Below, piece after piece: positions 19,112-27,524 of a stretch of 64,000 bases of DNA. Positions within the stretch are counted from its first letter, which is position 1. The number at the start of each line of letters is the position of its first letter. Both the position numbers and the translations under genes were made by a program. Location of the stretch: assembly GCF_002222055.1 (NCBI RefSeq), contig NZ_MUGS01000061.1, positions 1-64,000 on the forward strand, written 5' to 3'. This DNA is from Flavobacterium araucananum. GTDB lineage: Bacteria > Bacteroidota > Bacteroidia > Flavobacteriales > Flavobacteriaceae. The notes under the pieces were generated by a model. It saw only the letters and a list, made by a program, of their open reading frames with translations, was not told the origin of the DNA and did not search any database.

Positions 19112-19291
19112 TTTTTAAACACATAGGAACATAGAAATAAAATATACAGAAAGAATATCGTATTTCAATATAGCCCGTGGTTTCAACCATGGGAAACGAT
19201 AGGGATTGTGTTAATATATTACGCTCCCATGGTTGAAACCACGGGCAATGTCTAAATAATAATTGCAATCTATGTCTCTATGTGTTTAAAA
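19112..19291. repeat. Nested inverted repeats between kdpA and kdpB (ACACATAG copy D)
   Basis: The outer arms are ACACATAGGAACATAG and CTATGTCTCTATGTGT. Inside sit two perfect 22-base arms (19173-19194 and 19225-19246) that begin GCCCGTGGTTTCAACC and are reverse complements. One palindromic element appears to have been inserted in another. Confidence 0.8.
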
Positions 19292-19323
19292 AAATTATCA
19301 GCTTAATAAATAAAATTCAAAAA

Positions 19324-21357
19324 ATGACAACTAATAAATCCACATCGTTGTTTGAAAGTAAGCAAGTAAAAGAAGCCTTAGTGCAATCTTTTGTGAAGCT
19401 GAATCCAAAAATGATGATCAAAAATCCGGTAATGTTTACCGTAGAAATAGGAACTGCTATTATGTTCGCCGTTTGTGTTTCCATTTTAATGGGCGCAACA
19501 GATCAGGGTAGTTTTACTTATAATTTAATTGTGTTCTTAATTTTACTGGCAACGCTTTTGTTTGCCAATTTTGCAGAGGCTATTGCCGAAGCCAGAGGAA
19601 AAGCACAAGCGGATAGTTTAAGAAAAACACGTGAAGAAACTCCTGCAAGACAAATTTTGCCTAACGGAGAAATTAAAAACATCAGTTCATCTGAATTGAA
19701 AAAAGGAGATATTTTCGTTTGCGAATCAGGTGATTTAATTGCAACCGATGGTGAAATCATCGAAGGTCTGGCAACTATCGACGAAAGTGCTATTACAGGA
19801 GAAAGCGCTCCTGTAATTCGCGAAGCCGGTGGTGATAAATCATCCGTAACCGGAGGAACAAAAGTATTATCTGATAAAATTAAAGTAATCGTAACCTCTG
19901 AACCTGGCGAAAGCTTTCTGGATAAAATGATTGCCTTGGTTGAAGGTGCAAGCCGTCAGAAAACACCAAACGAAATTGCTTTAACGATTCTATTAGCTGC
20001 ATTTACTTTAATCTTCGTGATTGTGTGCGTTACGCTAAAACCGTTTGCCGACTATGCAAATGCACCCATCACGATTGCGGCTTTTATTGCACTATTCGTT
20101 TGTTTGATTCCAACCACAATTGGAGGTTTGTTATCAGCAATTGGTATTGCGGGAATGGACAGAGCATTGCGTGCGAACGTAATTACAAAATCCGGAAAAG
20201 CGGTAGAAACTGCCGGAGATATTGATGTATTGCTTTTGGATAAAACCGGAACAATCACGATTGGAAACAGAAAAGCAACAAATTTTTATCCTGCAAAAGG
20301 TGTTACTGAAGAAGATTTTATAAAGTCTGCTGTGTTAAGTTCATTGGCAGATGACACTCCGGAAGGGAAAAGTATCGTGGAACTGGCAGGAGCCGAAACT
20401 GCCAATAAATTATCAATTGAAGGTGCTACTTTAATCAAATTTACCGCTGAAACCAGAACTTCCGGAGTTGTTTTAAGAGATGGAACCAATATTAGAAAAG
20501 GGGCACAGGATGCTGCAAAAAATATTGCAAAACAAGCCGGAAATAGTTTCCCTGAAGATACTGCTCAAAAAGTAATCGATATTTCGTCTAAAGGAGGAAC
20601 GCCGTTGGTTGTAATAAAAAATGATCAGGTTCAAGGGGTTATCGAATTGCAGGATATCATTAAAACCGGAATGAAAGAACGTTTTGACCGATTGAGAAAA
20701 ATGGGTGTAAAAACGGTGATGGTTACCGGAGATAATCCGCTTACGGCGAAATTTATTGCGGAAGCTGCCGGTGTTGATGATTTTATTGCCGAAGCGAAAC
20801 CTGAGGATAAAATGAACTACATCAAAAACGAACAAAACCTGGGTAAACTTGTTGCCATGATGGGTGACGGAACGAACGATGCCCCTGCCCTAGCACAAGC
20901 GAATGTGGGTGTTGCGATGAACAGCGGAACGCAAGCTGCAAAAGAAGCCGGAAACATGGTCGATCTTGACAATGACCCAACTAAATTAATCGAGATTATC
21001 GAAATTGGTAAACAACTTTTAATGACTCGAGGAACTTTAACTACTTTTTCTATTGCAAATGACGTTGCGAAATATTTTGCTATTGTTCCTGCTCTTTTTA
21101 TTACTGCGATTCCTGCGCTTGAAGGCTTAAATATCATGCGTTTGCATAGTCCTGAAAGTGCTATTTTATCAGCAGTAATCTTTAATGCGATCATTATTCC
21201 AATATTGATTCCATTAGCATTGAGAGGTGTTGATTATAAACCTATTGGTGCGAGTGCAATCCTAAAAAGAAATCTTTTGATTTATGGTTTAGGCGGATTG
21301 ATTGTCCCTTTTATCGGAATTAAATTAATTGATTTGGTTGTTGCTTTATTTATGTAA
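19324..21357 (+). CDS. kdpB: Potassium-transporting ATPase ATP-binding subunit KdpB
   Basis: The P-type ATPase subunit is 677 residues from the preferred ATG; an upstream start at 19282 would lie inside the repeat and add a non-homologous leader. The phosphorylation motif DKTGTIT (about residue 306), the dephosphorylation motif ITGES, the nucleotide-binding KGAQDAA and the hinge MGDGTNDAPALAQ are intact. It powers potassium import by KdpA. Seven membrane helices are expected in the usual places. Confidence 0.97.
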   Translation: MTTNKSTSLFESKQVKEALVQSFVKLNPKMMIKNPVMFTVEIGTAIMFAVCVSILMGATDQGSFTYNLIVFLILLATLLFANFAEAIAEARGKAQADSLRKTREETPARQILPNGEIKNISSSELKKGDIFVCESGDLIATDGEIIEGLATIDESAITGESAPVIREAGGDKSSVTGGTKVLSDKIKVIVTSEPGESFLDKMIALVEGASRQKTPNEIALTILLAAFTLIFVIVCVTLKPFADYANAPITIAAFIALFVCLIPTTIGGLLSAIGIAGMDRALRANVITKSGKAVETAGDIDVLLLDKTGTITIGNRKATNFYPAKGVTEEDFIKSAVLSSLADDTPEGKSIVELAGAETANKLSIEGATLIKFTAETRTSGVVLRDGTNIRKGAQDAAKNIAKQAGNSFPEDTAQKVIDISSKGGTPLVVIKNDQVQGVIELQDIIKTGMKERFDRLRKMGVKTVMVTGDNPLTAKFIAEAAGVDDFIAEAKPEDKMNYIKNEQNLGKLVAMMGDGTNDAPALAQANVGVAMNSGTQAAKEAGNMVDLDNDPTKLIEIIEIGKQLLMTRGTLTTFSIANDVAKYFAIVPALFITAIPALEGLNIMRLHSPESAILSAVIFNAIIIPILIPLALRGVDYKPIGASAILKRNLLIYGLGGLIVPFIGIKLIDLVVALFM

Positions 21358-21359
21358 GG

Positions 21360-21516
21360 TTCTGAGATGCTAAGATTCTAAGGTGCTAAGGTTTTTCTCT
21401 TAGAATCGTAAAATCCAGAAAACTTTAAAAACTCAAATTAAAAACATGACTTCGACTTACTAAGCTTCTAGAAAAAAAACTTAGAACCTTAGCAACTTAG
21501 TCCCTTAGAATCTCAA
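21360..21516. repeat. Inverted repeat of 8-base CTTAGNNN units between kdpB and kdpC
   Basis: The left arm repeats GATGCTAA, GATTCTAA, GGTGCTAA; the right arm repeats CTTAGAAC, CTTAGCAA, CTTAGTCC, CTTAGAAT. The two arms are imperfect reverse complements around an AT-rich centre. A one-arm relative with the same 8-base period is at 34142-34174. Confidence 0.7.
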
Positions 21517-21521
21517 AAGAA

Positions 21522-22088
21522 ATGAAAACTATATTCTCATTATTAAAACTTACGCTGCTTACCGTAATATTATTTGCAGTTATTTATCCTCTTGCGATTT
21601 ACGGAATTGCACAATTTGCTCCTAACCACGGAAAAGGAGAAACTATTTTGGTCAACGGAAAAGTAGTTGGTTACCAAAAAATTGGTCAGAAATTCGATAA
21701 GTCGAATTATTTCTGGGGACGACCTTCGGCTGTTGATTATAATGCTGCCGGAAGTGCGGGAAGTAACAAAGGACCAAGCAATGCTGAATATCTGGCTTTG
21801 GTTCAAAAAAGAATTGATACGTTTTTAATCGTTCATCCTTATTTAAGAAAATCAGAAATCCCATCGGATATGGTTACGGCTTCAGGAAGTGGTTTAGATC
21901 CTAACATTTCTCCACAAGGTGCTTTGATTCAGGTAAAACGTGTTGCCAAAGAAAGAAAATTATCTGAAGATAAAGTAAAGGCTTTGGTTGAATCTAAAAT
22001 TAATACTCCAAAAGTTATGGGAACTCCAACAGTGAATGTGTTGGAATTGAATGTGGCTTTGGATGAGCTTTCTAAAAAAGGTTCTTAG
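21522..22088 (+). CDS. kdpC: Potassium-transporting ATPase subunit KdpC
   Basis: The 188-residue protein has one N-terminal membrane helix and the conserved ASGSGLDPNISPQGA segment (about residue 120) of KdpC, which assists ATP binding by KdpB. Length is normal (about 190). The start codon immediately follows the CTTAG repeat array, so translation initiation may be influenced by that secondary structure. Confidence 0.96.
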   Translation: MKTIFSLLKLTLLTVILFAVIYPLAIYGIAQFAPNHGKGETILVNGKVVGYQKIGQKFDKSNYFWGRPSAVDYNAAGSAGSNKGPSNAEYLALVQKRIDTFLIVHPYLRKSEIPSDMVTASGSGLDPNISPQGALIQVKRVAKERKLSEDKVKALVESKINTPKVMGTPTVNVLELNVALDELSKKGS

Positions 22089-22102
22089 TTACTGAGTCAC
22101 TA

Positions 22103-22120
22103 TCCCGATAGCTATCGGGA
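22103..22120. repeat. 18-bp perfect palindrome TCCCGATAGCTATCGGGA (spacer copy)
   Basis: It is a self-complementary 18-mer just after kdpC. An identical copy is inside the downstream porin gene at 23277-23294. Confidence 0.85.
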
Positions 22121-22130
22121 CTAAGTTTTT

Positions 22131-22161
22131 ATCCTAACAGGTTTTAAAAACCTGTTAGGAT
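22131..22161 (+). terminator. Strong hairpin after kdpC (terminator-like palindrome)
   Basis: Fifteen-base arms ATCCTAACAGGTTTT and AAAACCTGTTAGGAT meet at a single central base. There is no long T run outside the stem, but the A/T-rich centre and position after kdpC fit a terminator or processing signal. It shares the ACAGGTTTT core with the hairpin at 1066-1096. Confidence 0.5.
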
Positions 22162-22189
22162 AATGAACGCCCTTTTTTACCCCAAATGT

Positions 22190-22306
22190 CCTAGCCCCGA
22201 TAGTAGTGGAAATCCTTTTGCGTCCGCCGCGGCGGACACAAAAGATTGAAACGGATTGCTTCGCCAGTTCGCACTTTCAGGCTCGGGTGCGGGAAATAGC
22301 TCCTAA
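22190..22306. repeat. Dispersed element with variable hairpin core, copy 2
   Basis: It has the same ends as 882-967 (CCTAGCCCCGATAGTAGTGG, ATCCTTTTG, CAAAAGATTG, GCGGGAAATAGCTCC) but a shorter GC palindrome (GTCCGCCGCGGCGGAC) and about 30 extra bases before the last block. The rest of the kdpC-porin spacer is AT-rich and holds no gene. Confidence 0.7.
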
Positions 22307-22390
22307 AAAATCTACTAAAATAAATAACCTAATGAGGATGAGATTGCTTTCGCCACGGCGAACAGGTCTCTCCTCGCAATGACTAACAAA

Positions 22391-23479
22391 ATGAAAAAAA
22401 TAATACTTACCGCTTTAATTGCCTTTGGTTTTACGAATTTACATGCTCAGGAAGAAACAAAAAGCCCGTTTACGTTTTCGGGATATATAGATACTTATTA
22501 CAGTTATGATTTTGGGAAACCGCAAGATCATACACGTCCGAGCTTTTTTTACAATTATAATAAAAGTAATGAAGTGAATATTAATTTAGGGTTGGCAAAA
22601 GTGAATTATTCGAAAGATAATATTCGTGGAAATTTTGCTTTGATGGCCGGAACTTACGCCGAATATAACATGGCGGCTGAACAAGGTTTATTGAAAAATA
22701 TTTACGAAGCAAATGTTGGTGTGAAGATTTCGCAAAGCCATAATTTATGGATCGATGCGGGAATTATGCCGGCACATATAGGTTTTGAAAGTGCAATTGG
22801 AAAAGATTGCCAGACTTTGACCCGAAGCATTTTGGCCGAAAACTCTCCTTATTATGAAACGGGAGTTAAAATTGGTTATACATCTGAGTCCGGAAAATGG
22901 TATTTGGCCGGAATGTATCTAAATGGATGGCAGCGTATCGAGAAGGTTAAAGGGAATCAAACACCTGCTTTTGGAACGCAGATTACCTACAAACCATCAG
23001 ACAAAGTGGTTTTGAACTGGAGTACTTATGTTGGAAATGAACAACCGGATATTGACAAGAAATGGCGTTATTTTAATAACTTTTACGGACAGTTTAAAGT
23101 AACGGATAAAACAAATGTTACGGCTGGTTTTGATATTGGATCACAGCAAGCGGCTAAAAACAGTAACAAATACGACACTTGGTTTTCGCCAGTTTTGATT
23201 CTGCAATACAAACCAACTGATAAAATTCAGCTTGCAGCCCGTGGCGAATATTATAGTGATGAAAAGGGAGTTATCATCCCGATAGCTATCGGGACGGAAA
23301 CTCCAAATGGTTTTAAAACTTACGGATTTTCAGCTAACTTTGATTACTTAGTTACTGATAATGTAATGTTTAGATTAGAAGCAAGAAATCTTTCTAGTAA
23401 AGATGAAATATTTACAAAAGACAATCTCCCAACGAATACGAATGCGTTTATAACAACTTCGCTGGCGATTAGTTTCTAG
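22391..23479 (+). CDS. Outer-membrane beta-barrel porin of the kdp cluster
   Basis: The preferred ATG gives 362 residues with a signal peptide (MKKIILTALIAFGFTNLHAQ). The mature part alternates in hydrophobicity and ends in a typical barrel strand (FITTSLAISF), consistent with the putative beta-barrel porin-2 (OmpL-like) family. Position between kdpC and kdpD suggests it admits potassium or is co-regulated with potassium starvation. An 18-bp palindrome also found in the preceding spacer is embedded in frame near residues 296-302 (IPIAIG), which looks like a tolerated repeat insertion. Confidence 0.8.
   Translation: MKKIILTALIAFGFTNLHAQEETKSPFTFSGYIDTYYSYDFGKPQDHTRPSFFYNYNKSNEVNINLGLAKVNYSKDNIRGNFALMAGTYAEYNMAAEQGLLKNIYEANVGVKISQSHNLWIDAGIMPAHIGFESAIGKDCQTLTRSILAENSPYYETGVKIGYTSESGKWYLAGMYLNGWQRIEKVKGNQTPAFGTQITYKPSDKVVLNWSTYVGNEQPDIDKKWRYFNNFYGQFKVTDKTNVTAGFDIGSQQAAKNSNKYDTWFSPVLILQYKPTDKIQLAARGEYYSDEKGVIIPIAIGTETPNGFKTYGFSANFDYLVTDNVMFRLEARNLSSKDEIFTKDNLPTNTNAFITTSLAISF
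23277..23294. repeat. 18-bp palindrome inside the porin coding sequence
   Basis: TCCCGATAGCTATCGGGA is identical to the intergenic copy at 22103-22120 and is read in frame within the porin, in a segment likely to form an external loop or turn. Confidence 0.85.
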
Positions 23480-23488
23480 AAGAATATC

Positions 23489-23673
23489 AGCCACAGATTG
23501 CACAGATTAAAAGGATTTTTTTTCGCCACGAATTACACAAATTATCACAAATTAGAGTAGTCAAATTAATGTCATTTTTTTAAAATAAAATTAGTGTAAA
23601 TTAGTGTAATTCGTGGCAAATAAATCAACACAAAGCCATTCAATAATCATTTTAATCTGTGCAATCTGTGGCT
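23489..23673. repeat. Double inverted repeat, CACAGATT/CACGAATT family, copy 1
   Basis: The outer 24-base arms (23489-23512 and 23650-23673) are perfect reverse complements built of CACAGATT units. Inner 14-base arms GCCACGAATTACAC and GTGTAATTCGTGGC (23525-23538, 23604-23617) are also perfect. It occupies almost the whole spacer between porin and kdpD. Confidence 0.85.
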
Positions 23674-23711
23674 AAAAAAAAATTGTGACTTAGCACCTTC
23701 ACGGCAAACAT

Positions 23712-24839
23712 ATGGAACAGGAAAAAGAAAATAACGCACAGCACTTTCTTGATTTAATTCAGAAATCACGAAAAGGAAAGTTTAAAGTCTACATTGGGAT
23801 GAGCGCCGGTGTGGGAAAAACGTACCGGATGCTGCAAGAAGCACATTCGTTGTTGAAAAACGGAATTGATGTAAAAATTGGTTACATCGAAACACACATG
23901 CGAAAAGAAACGCATGAGCTTTTATCTGGTTTGCCCGTAATTCCGCGGCGAACCATTTTCTATAAAGGCAAAGAGCTGGAAGAACTCGATGTTCAGGCGA
24001 TTATCAACCTTAGACCTGAAGTTGTAATTGTCGATGAATTGGCGCACACGAATGTTGAAGGAAGCAAAAACGAAAAACGCTGGCAGGATGTTCTGGAAAT
24101 TCTCGAAGCGGGAATCAATGTGATTTCGGCAGTCAATATTCAGCATATTGAGAGTCTGAATGAAGATGTAAAACGGATTACCGGAATTGATGTTCAGGAA
24201 CGAATTCCGGATAATGTTTTGCGATTGGCAGACGAAGTCGTAAATATCGATTTGACGGCTGAGGATTTGATTGCACGTTTGAAGGAAGGGAAAATTTATA
24301 CGCCGGATAAAATTCAAACCGCTTTAACGAATTTTTTTAAGTCTGATCAGATTTTACAATTGCGTGAATTGGCGTTGAAAGAAGTAGCAAGTCAGGTAGT
24401 TCGAAAAGTAGAAAGCGAGGTACCTCATCTTAATGCTTTAAGACACGAAAAATTGTTGGCCTGTATTAGCAGTAACGATAAAACAGCCAAAATTGTAATT
24501 AGAAAAGCAGCTCGTCTGGCAAGTTATTATAACGGATCGTGGTATGTTTTGTATGTAGAAACACCCAAAGAGAGCAGCACTAAAATTGCATTGGACAAAC
24601 AACGCCATTTGATTAATAATTTTAAACTGGCGGTTCAGTTAGGCGCAGAAGTCATTAAATTAGAAAATAGAAATATTGCCGATGCAATTTTGATTGCGGT
24701 TGAAGAAAAACATATTACAACTGTTTGCATCGGAAAACCACATTTGAATTTATTTAAAGTAATTTTGTCTACAACGATTTTCAGACGGTTACTAAATAGC
24801 TTGTCTTTATCGAATGTAGACCTTGTTATTTTGTCGTAA
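23712..24839 (+). CDS. kdpD: KdpD N-terminal sensor protein without kinase domain
   Basis: The 375-residue protein matches only the cytoplasmic N-terminal half of KdpD: the KdpD domain with Walker A GVGKTYRMLQ (about residue 32) and DELAHTN (about 117), then a universal-stress-protein-like domain (about 245-370). The four membrane helices, HisKA and HATPase domains of the usual 890-residue KdpD are absent. It is complete in itself, with a normal stop, and is followed by a separate membrane histidine kinase, so sensing and kinase functions seem split between two genes, as in other Bacteroidetes. Confidence 0.88.
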   Translation: MEQEKENNAQHFLDLIQKSRKGKFKVYIGMSAGVGKTYRMLQEAHSLLKNGIDVKIGYIETHMRKETHELLSGLPVIPRRTIFYKGKELEELDVQAIINLRPEVVIVDELAHTNVEGSKNEKRWQDVLEILEAGINVISAVNIQHIESLNEDVKRITGIDVQERIPDNVLRLADEVVNIDLTAEDLIARLKEGKIYTPDKIQTALTNFFKSDQILQLRELALKEVASQVVRKVESEVPHLNALRHEKLLACISSNDKTAKIVIRKAARLASYYNGSWYVLYVETPKESSTKIALDKQRHLINNFKLAVQLGAEVIKLENRNIADAILIAVEEKHITTVCIGKPHLNLFKVILSTTIFRRLLNSLSLSNVDLVILS

Positions 24840-24892
24840 ATTTTCTAAACCATATAAGTTATATAAGTTCATCTAAATTAGTTTTTTTGGTC

Positions 24893-24969
24893 TGCCACGA
24901 AGGCACTAAGACACAAAGATTTTTTCGTTGGGATATATTTTAATATAATCTTAGCGCTCTTTGCGGTTA
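24893..24969. repeat. Inverted repeat, AAGGCACT/AAGACAC family
   Basis: GCCACGAAGGCACTAAGACA followed by CAAAGATTTT pairs imperfectly with AATCTTAGCGCTCTTTGCGG. The 8-base units are AAGGCACT and AAGACACA. Confidence 0.55.
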
Positions 24970-25043
24970 AAAAAAGTAATTCTGATATTTTCTTATAGTA
25001 CTGATATGGTTCAAAAAACATAAAATGTTTTAAAACAAACATC

Positions 25044-26765
25044 ATGAGAATTAAAACTAAATTGAATCTGGGAGTTGGATTATTATTTTTAATGATTATC
25101 ATACTTTCATTAGTAAGTGGATATTCTGTTTTTTTGATAAAAGCAGATACCGAGAATATTTTAAAAGCGAATTATAATACGCTTGAATATTCCAGAAATA
25201 TGATTTTGTCATTGGATGAAATTAAAATGAGTGATGACAATAAGATTCATGTTTTTAAAGAATATCTGGAGAAACAAACGCAAAATGTTACGGAACCAGG
25301 CGAAAAAGAAGCAACTGCTAATCTTGAAAAAAGTTTTGCTCTTTTAGAAAAAAATGGTTCTAATGAAGCTGTAAAAATGCAAATCAGACAGGATATTTTT
25401 GCAATCATGAAGCTTAATCTTGATGCTATTAAACAAAAAAGCGATATTGCCAGACATACCGCCGAAACGGCTAATTTATGGATTGCCATTGTGGGTACTT
25501 TATGCTTTTTAATCGCCTTTAATTTACTGGTGAATTTACCCAATAATATTGCGAACCCAATTAAGGAATTAACGCAGAGTATTAAGGAGATTGCCAATAA
25601 AAATTATTCAGAACGGGTACATTTTACGAATCATAACGAATATGGAGATCTCGCTAAATCGTTTAATACAATGGCACAGAAACTTCAGGAATATAACAAT
25701 AGTAATTTGTACAAGCTGTTCTTTGAGAAAAAACGACTGGAAACCCTAATCAATAATATGCACGACCCTATTATTGGATTGGACAACGAAGGGATGATTT
25801 TGTTTGTGAATGATGAAGCCTTAAAAATCATAGGAATGAAGTCTGAAGATGTTATTGGTCAATCGGCTTCGACATTGGCGCTATCCAATGATTTAATTCG
25901 GTCGCTGATTTTGAAAGAATTAGCAACTGATTCTCAGAAAAAACAACCAATGAAGATTTTTGCCCACGGAAAAGAAAGTTATTTTGATAAAGAAACCATC
26001 AATATTACTATAACACCAACAGGAGAAGAAAAGGCAATTAATATTGGTGATGTTATTATTTTGCGAAATATTACCTTGTTTAAAGAACTTGATTTTGCAA
26101 AAACCAATTTTATTGCTACCGTTTCGCACGAATTAAAAACCCCCATTGCGTCTATAAAACTTAGTTTGCAATTGCTTCAAAATGCCAAAACCGGTGATAT
26201 GAACGACGACCAAAAACAATTGGTAGAAAGCATTAAAGAAGATAGTCAGCGGTTATTGAAGATCACAGGCGAATTGCTCAATTTATCCCAATTAGAAACC
26301 GGAAATATTCAATTGAATATCGAAAAAAGTAATCCGTATGCTATTGTCAATTATGCTACCGAAGCTGTAAAAGTCCAGGCAGATCAAAAACAAATTAAAT
26401 TGGTCATTGATGCCGATGAAAATCTTCAAAACGTAAAAGCCGACAGCGAAAAAACAGGCTGGGTTTTGATTAATTATTTATCGAATGCCATTACCTATTC
26501 TTCTGAAAAAAGTACAATTGTCATTAAATTAAAAGAAGAAAAAGATCAGATTGTTTTTGAGGTGATCGATACCGGAAAAGGAATTGATGCAAGATATAAA
26601 GACAAGGTTTTTGATAAATATTTTCAGATTCCGGGAAGTCAAAAATCAGGAACCGGATTGGGATTGGCAATCAGTAAAGAATTTATTGAAGCACAAAACG
26701 GAATTATTGGTGTTGAAAGCAATTTAGGTTTAGGAAGTACTTTCTGGTTTTCGTTAAAAGTATAA
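25044..26765 (+). CDS. Membrane sensor histidine kinase of the kdp cluster
   Basis: The 573-residue kinase has two membrane helices (about 8-30 and 148-170) around a small helical periplasmic domain, a HAMP domain (about 172-225), a PAS domain (about 235-330), a HisKA box with VSHELKTPIASIK (about residue 360) and a HATPase with DTGKGI and GTGLGLAIS motifs. It follows the kinase-less KdpD by about 200 bases and probably supplies the missing kinase activity. Its phosphorylation partner may be the NtrC-type regulator upstream of kdp. Confidence 0.88.
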   Translation: MRIKTKLNLGVGLLFLMIIILSLVSGYSVFLIKADTENILKANYNTLEYSRNMILSLDEIKMSDDNKIHVFKEYLEKQTQNVTEPGEKEATANLEKSFALLEKNGSNEAVKMQIRQDIFAIMKLNLDAIKQKSDIARHTAETANLWIAIVGTLCFLIAFNLLVNLPNNIANPIKELTQSIKEIANKNYSERVHFTNHNEYGDLAKSFNTMAQKLQEYNNSNLYKLFFEKKRLETLINNMHDPIIGLDNEGMILFVNDEALKIIGMKSEDVIGQSASTLALSNDLIRSLILKELATDSQKKQPMKIFAHGKESYFDKETINITITPTGEEKAINIGDVIILRNITLFKELDFAKTNFIATVSHELKTPIASIKLSLQLLQNAKTGDMNDDQKQLVESIKEDSQRLLKITGELLNLSQLETGNIQLNIEKSNPYAIVNYATEAVKVQADQKQIKLVIDADENLQNVKADSEKTGWVLINYLSNAITYSSEKSTIVIKLKEEKDQIVFEVIDTGKGIDARYKDKVFDKYFQIPGSQKSGTGLGLAISKEFIEAQNGIIGVESNLGLGSTFWFSLKV

Positions 26766-27446
26766 AAAAAAGCCGTAGGCTAGCCCATATTGTAGGGCTT
26801 GATTTTAATCCAGTTACGTTATAATGCAAAATCAATAATATGGATCGTCCCTTCGGGACTTTTGCATTGTGAATACATTTTTTAACCGGATTAAAATCCG
26901 GCCCTACAATATAAATCGTCCCTACGGGACTTTAAAATGTTGTAAAAACGGATTTTAATCCGTTGTTACCACATAAAGCATTCAATATTGAAATTCGATT
27001 GTCCGTTAGAATAAAGCAAAAATGTGTAGTCCCTACAGGACATTTTTACTGACCTTGGTTCTTTTTCTACCGACATTTAGCCCCTAGCGGGGTATCAATA
27101 TTTAATTTCTATAAATATCTCGGAGAGATTATATGTTGGTAGAAAAAAATTATACACGGGTAAAAATGTCCCCTAGGGCAATGTCATTAAGTTAAGAGGA
27201 AATCTATAAAATTACTGAACAGTTTAATTAAGAAAGTAATTAGAAAAATCTGTTTTTATTTGCAATAATTTTTATTTTCTAAGCTTAACTTAATGACATT
27301 GCCCATAGGGACTACACTTTTCTTTAATTTTTTTATTTTTTAATATTGAAATTGTCATTGATATTGCAATTGTTATTGAATCTTTTGCCCTCTAATATTT
27401 AGCCAATCTTAATACAACTATCCCATTTAAAACCAACAAATTAATA
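26766..27446. repeat. Cluster of short hairpin repeats after the kdp region
   Basis: No gene is seen. The stretch contains a long inverted repeat (around 26789-26817 and 26882-26911, arms containing ATTGTAGGGC and GCCCTACAAT), at least three GTCCC-TWC-GGGAC-type hairpins (near 26848, 26927 and 27032), the palindrome ACGGATTTTAATCCGT near 26948, and an AGCCCCTAGCGGGGT motif near 27078. A further element is nested at 27176-27304. Confidence 0.7.
27176..27304. mobile_element. Possible miniature inverted-repeat element
   Basis: Perfect 21-base terminal inverted repeats (27176-27196 and 27284-27304; inner part AATGTCATTAAGTTAAG) enclose 87 AT-rich bases without an ORF. It interrupts a GTCCCCTA / TAGGGAC hairpin of the surrounding cluster. 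No transposase is nearby. Confidence 0.5.
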
Positions 27447-27481
27447 TTGACTTAAGGTTCAATTAAGTCAAAAATACTTTG
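27447..27481 (+). promoter_or_regulatory. Inverted repeat at the PAP2 promoter
   Basis: TTGACTTAA-N7-TTAAGTCAA (27447-27471) is a perfect 9-base inverted repeat directly followed by TACTTTG (27475-27481), a promoter -7-like element. The repeat would cover the -33 region and suits an operator. Confidence 0.5.
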
Positions 27482-27524
27482 ATCGTACATTCGTTATTAT
27501 TGCAACTTATAACGATAACGAAAG

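Noticed and set aside
21358..23711. CRISPR-like array from regularly spaced CTTAG and CACAGATT words
   Set aside because: Units are 8-10 bases, lack unique spacers and form inverted arms; there are no cas genes. They are palindromic intergenic repeats.
23712..24839. Truncated kdpD as a pseudogene
   Set aside because: The frame is intact, ends cleanly after the USP-like domain, and a separate kinase follows. This organisation is known in Bacteroidetes, so it is a split system rather than decay.
27084..27320. Autonomous insertion sequence
   Set aside because: The interior between the terminal inverted repeats is only 87 bases and has no transposase frame; at most it is a miniature element.
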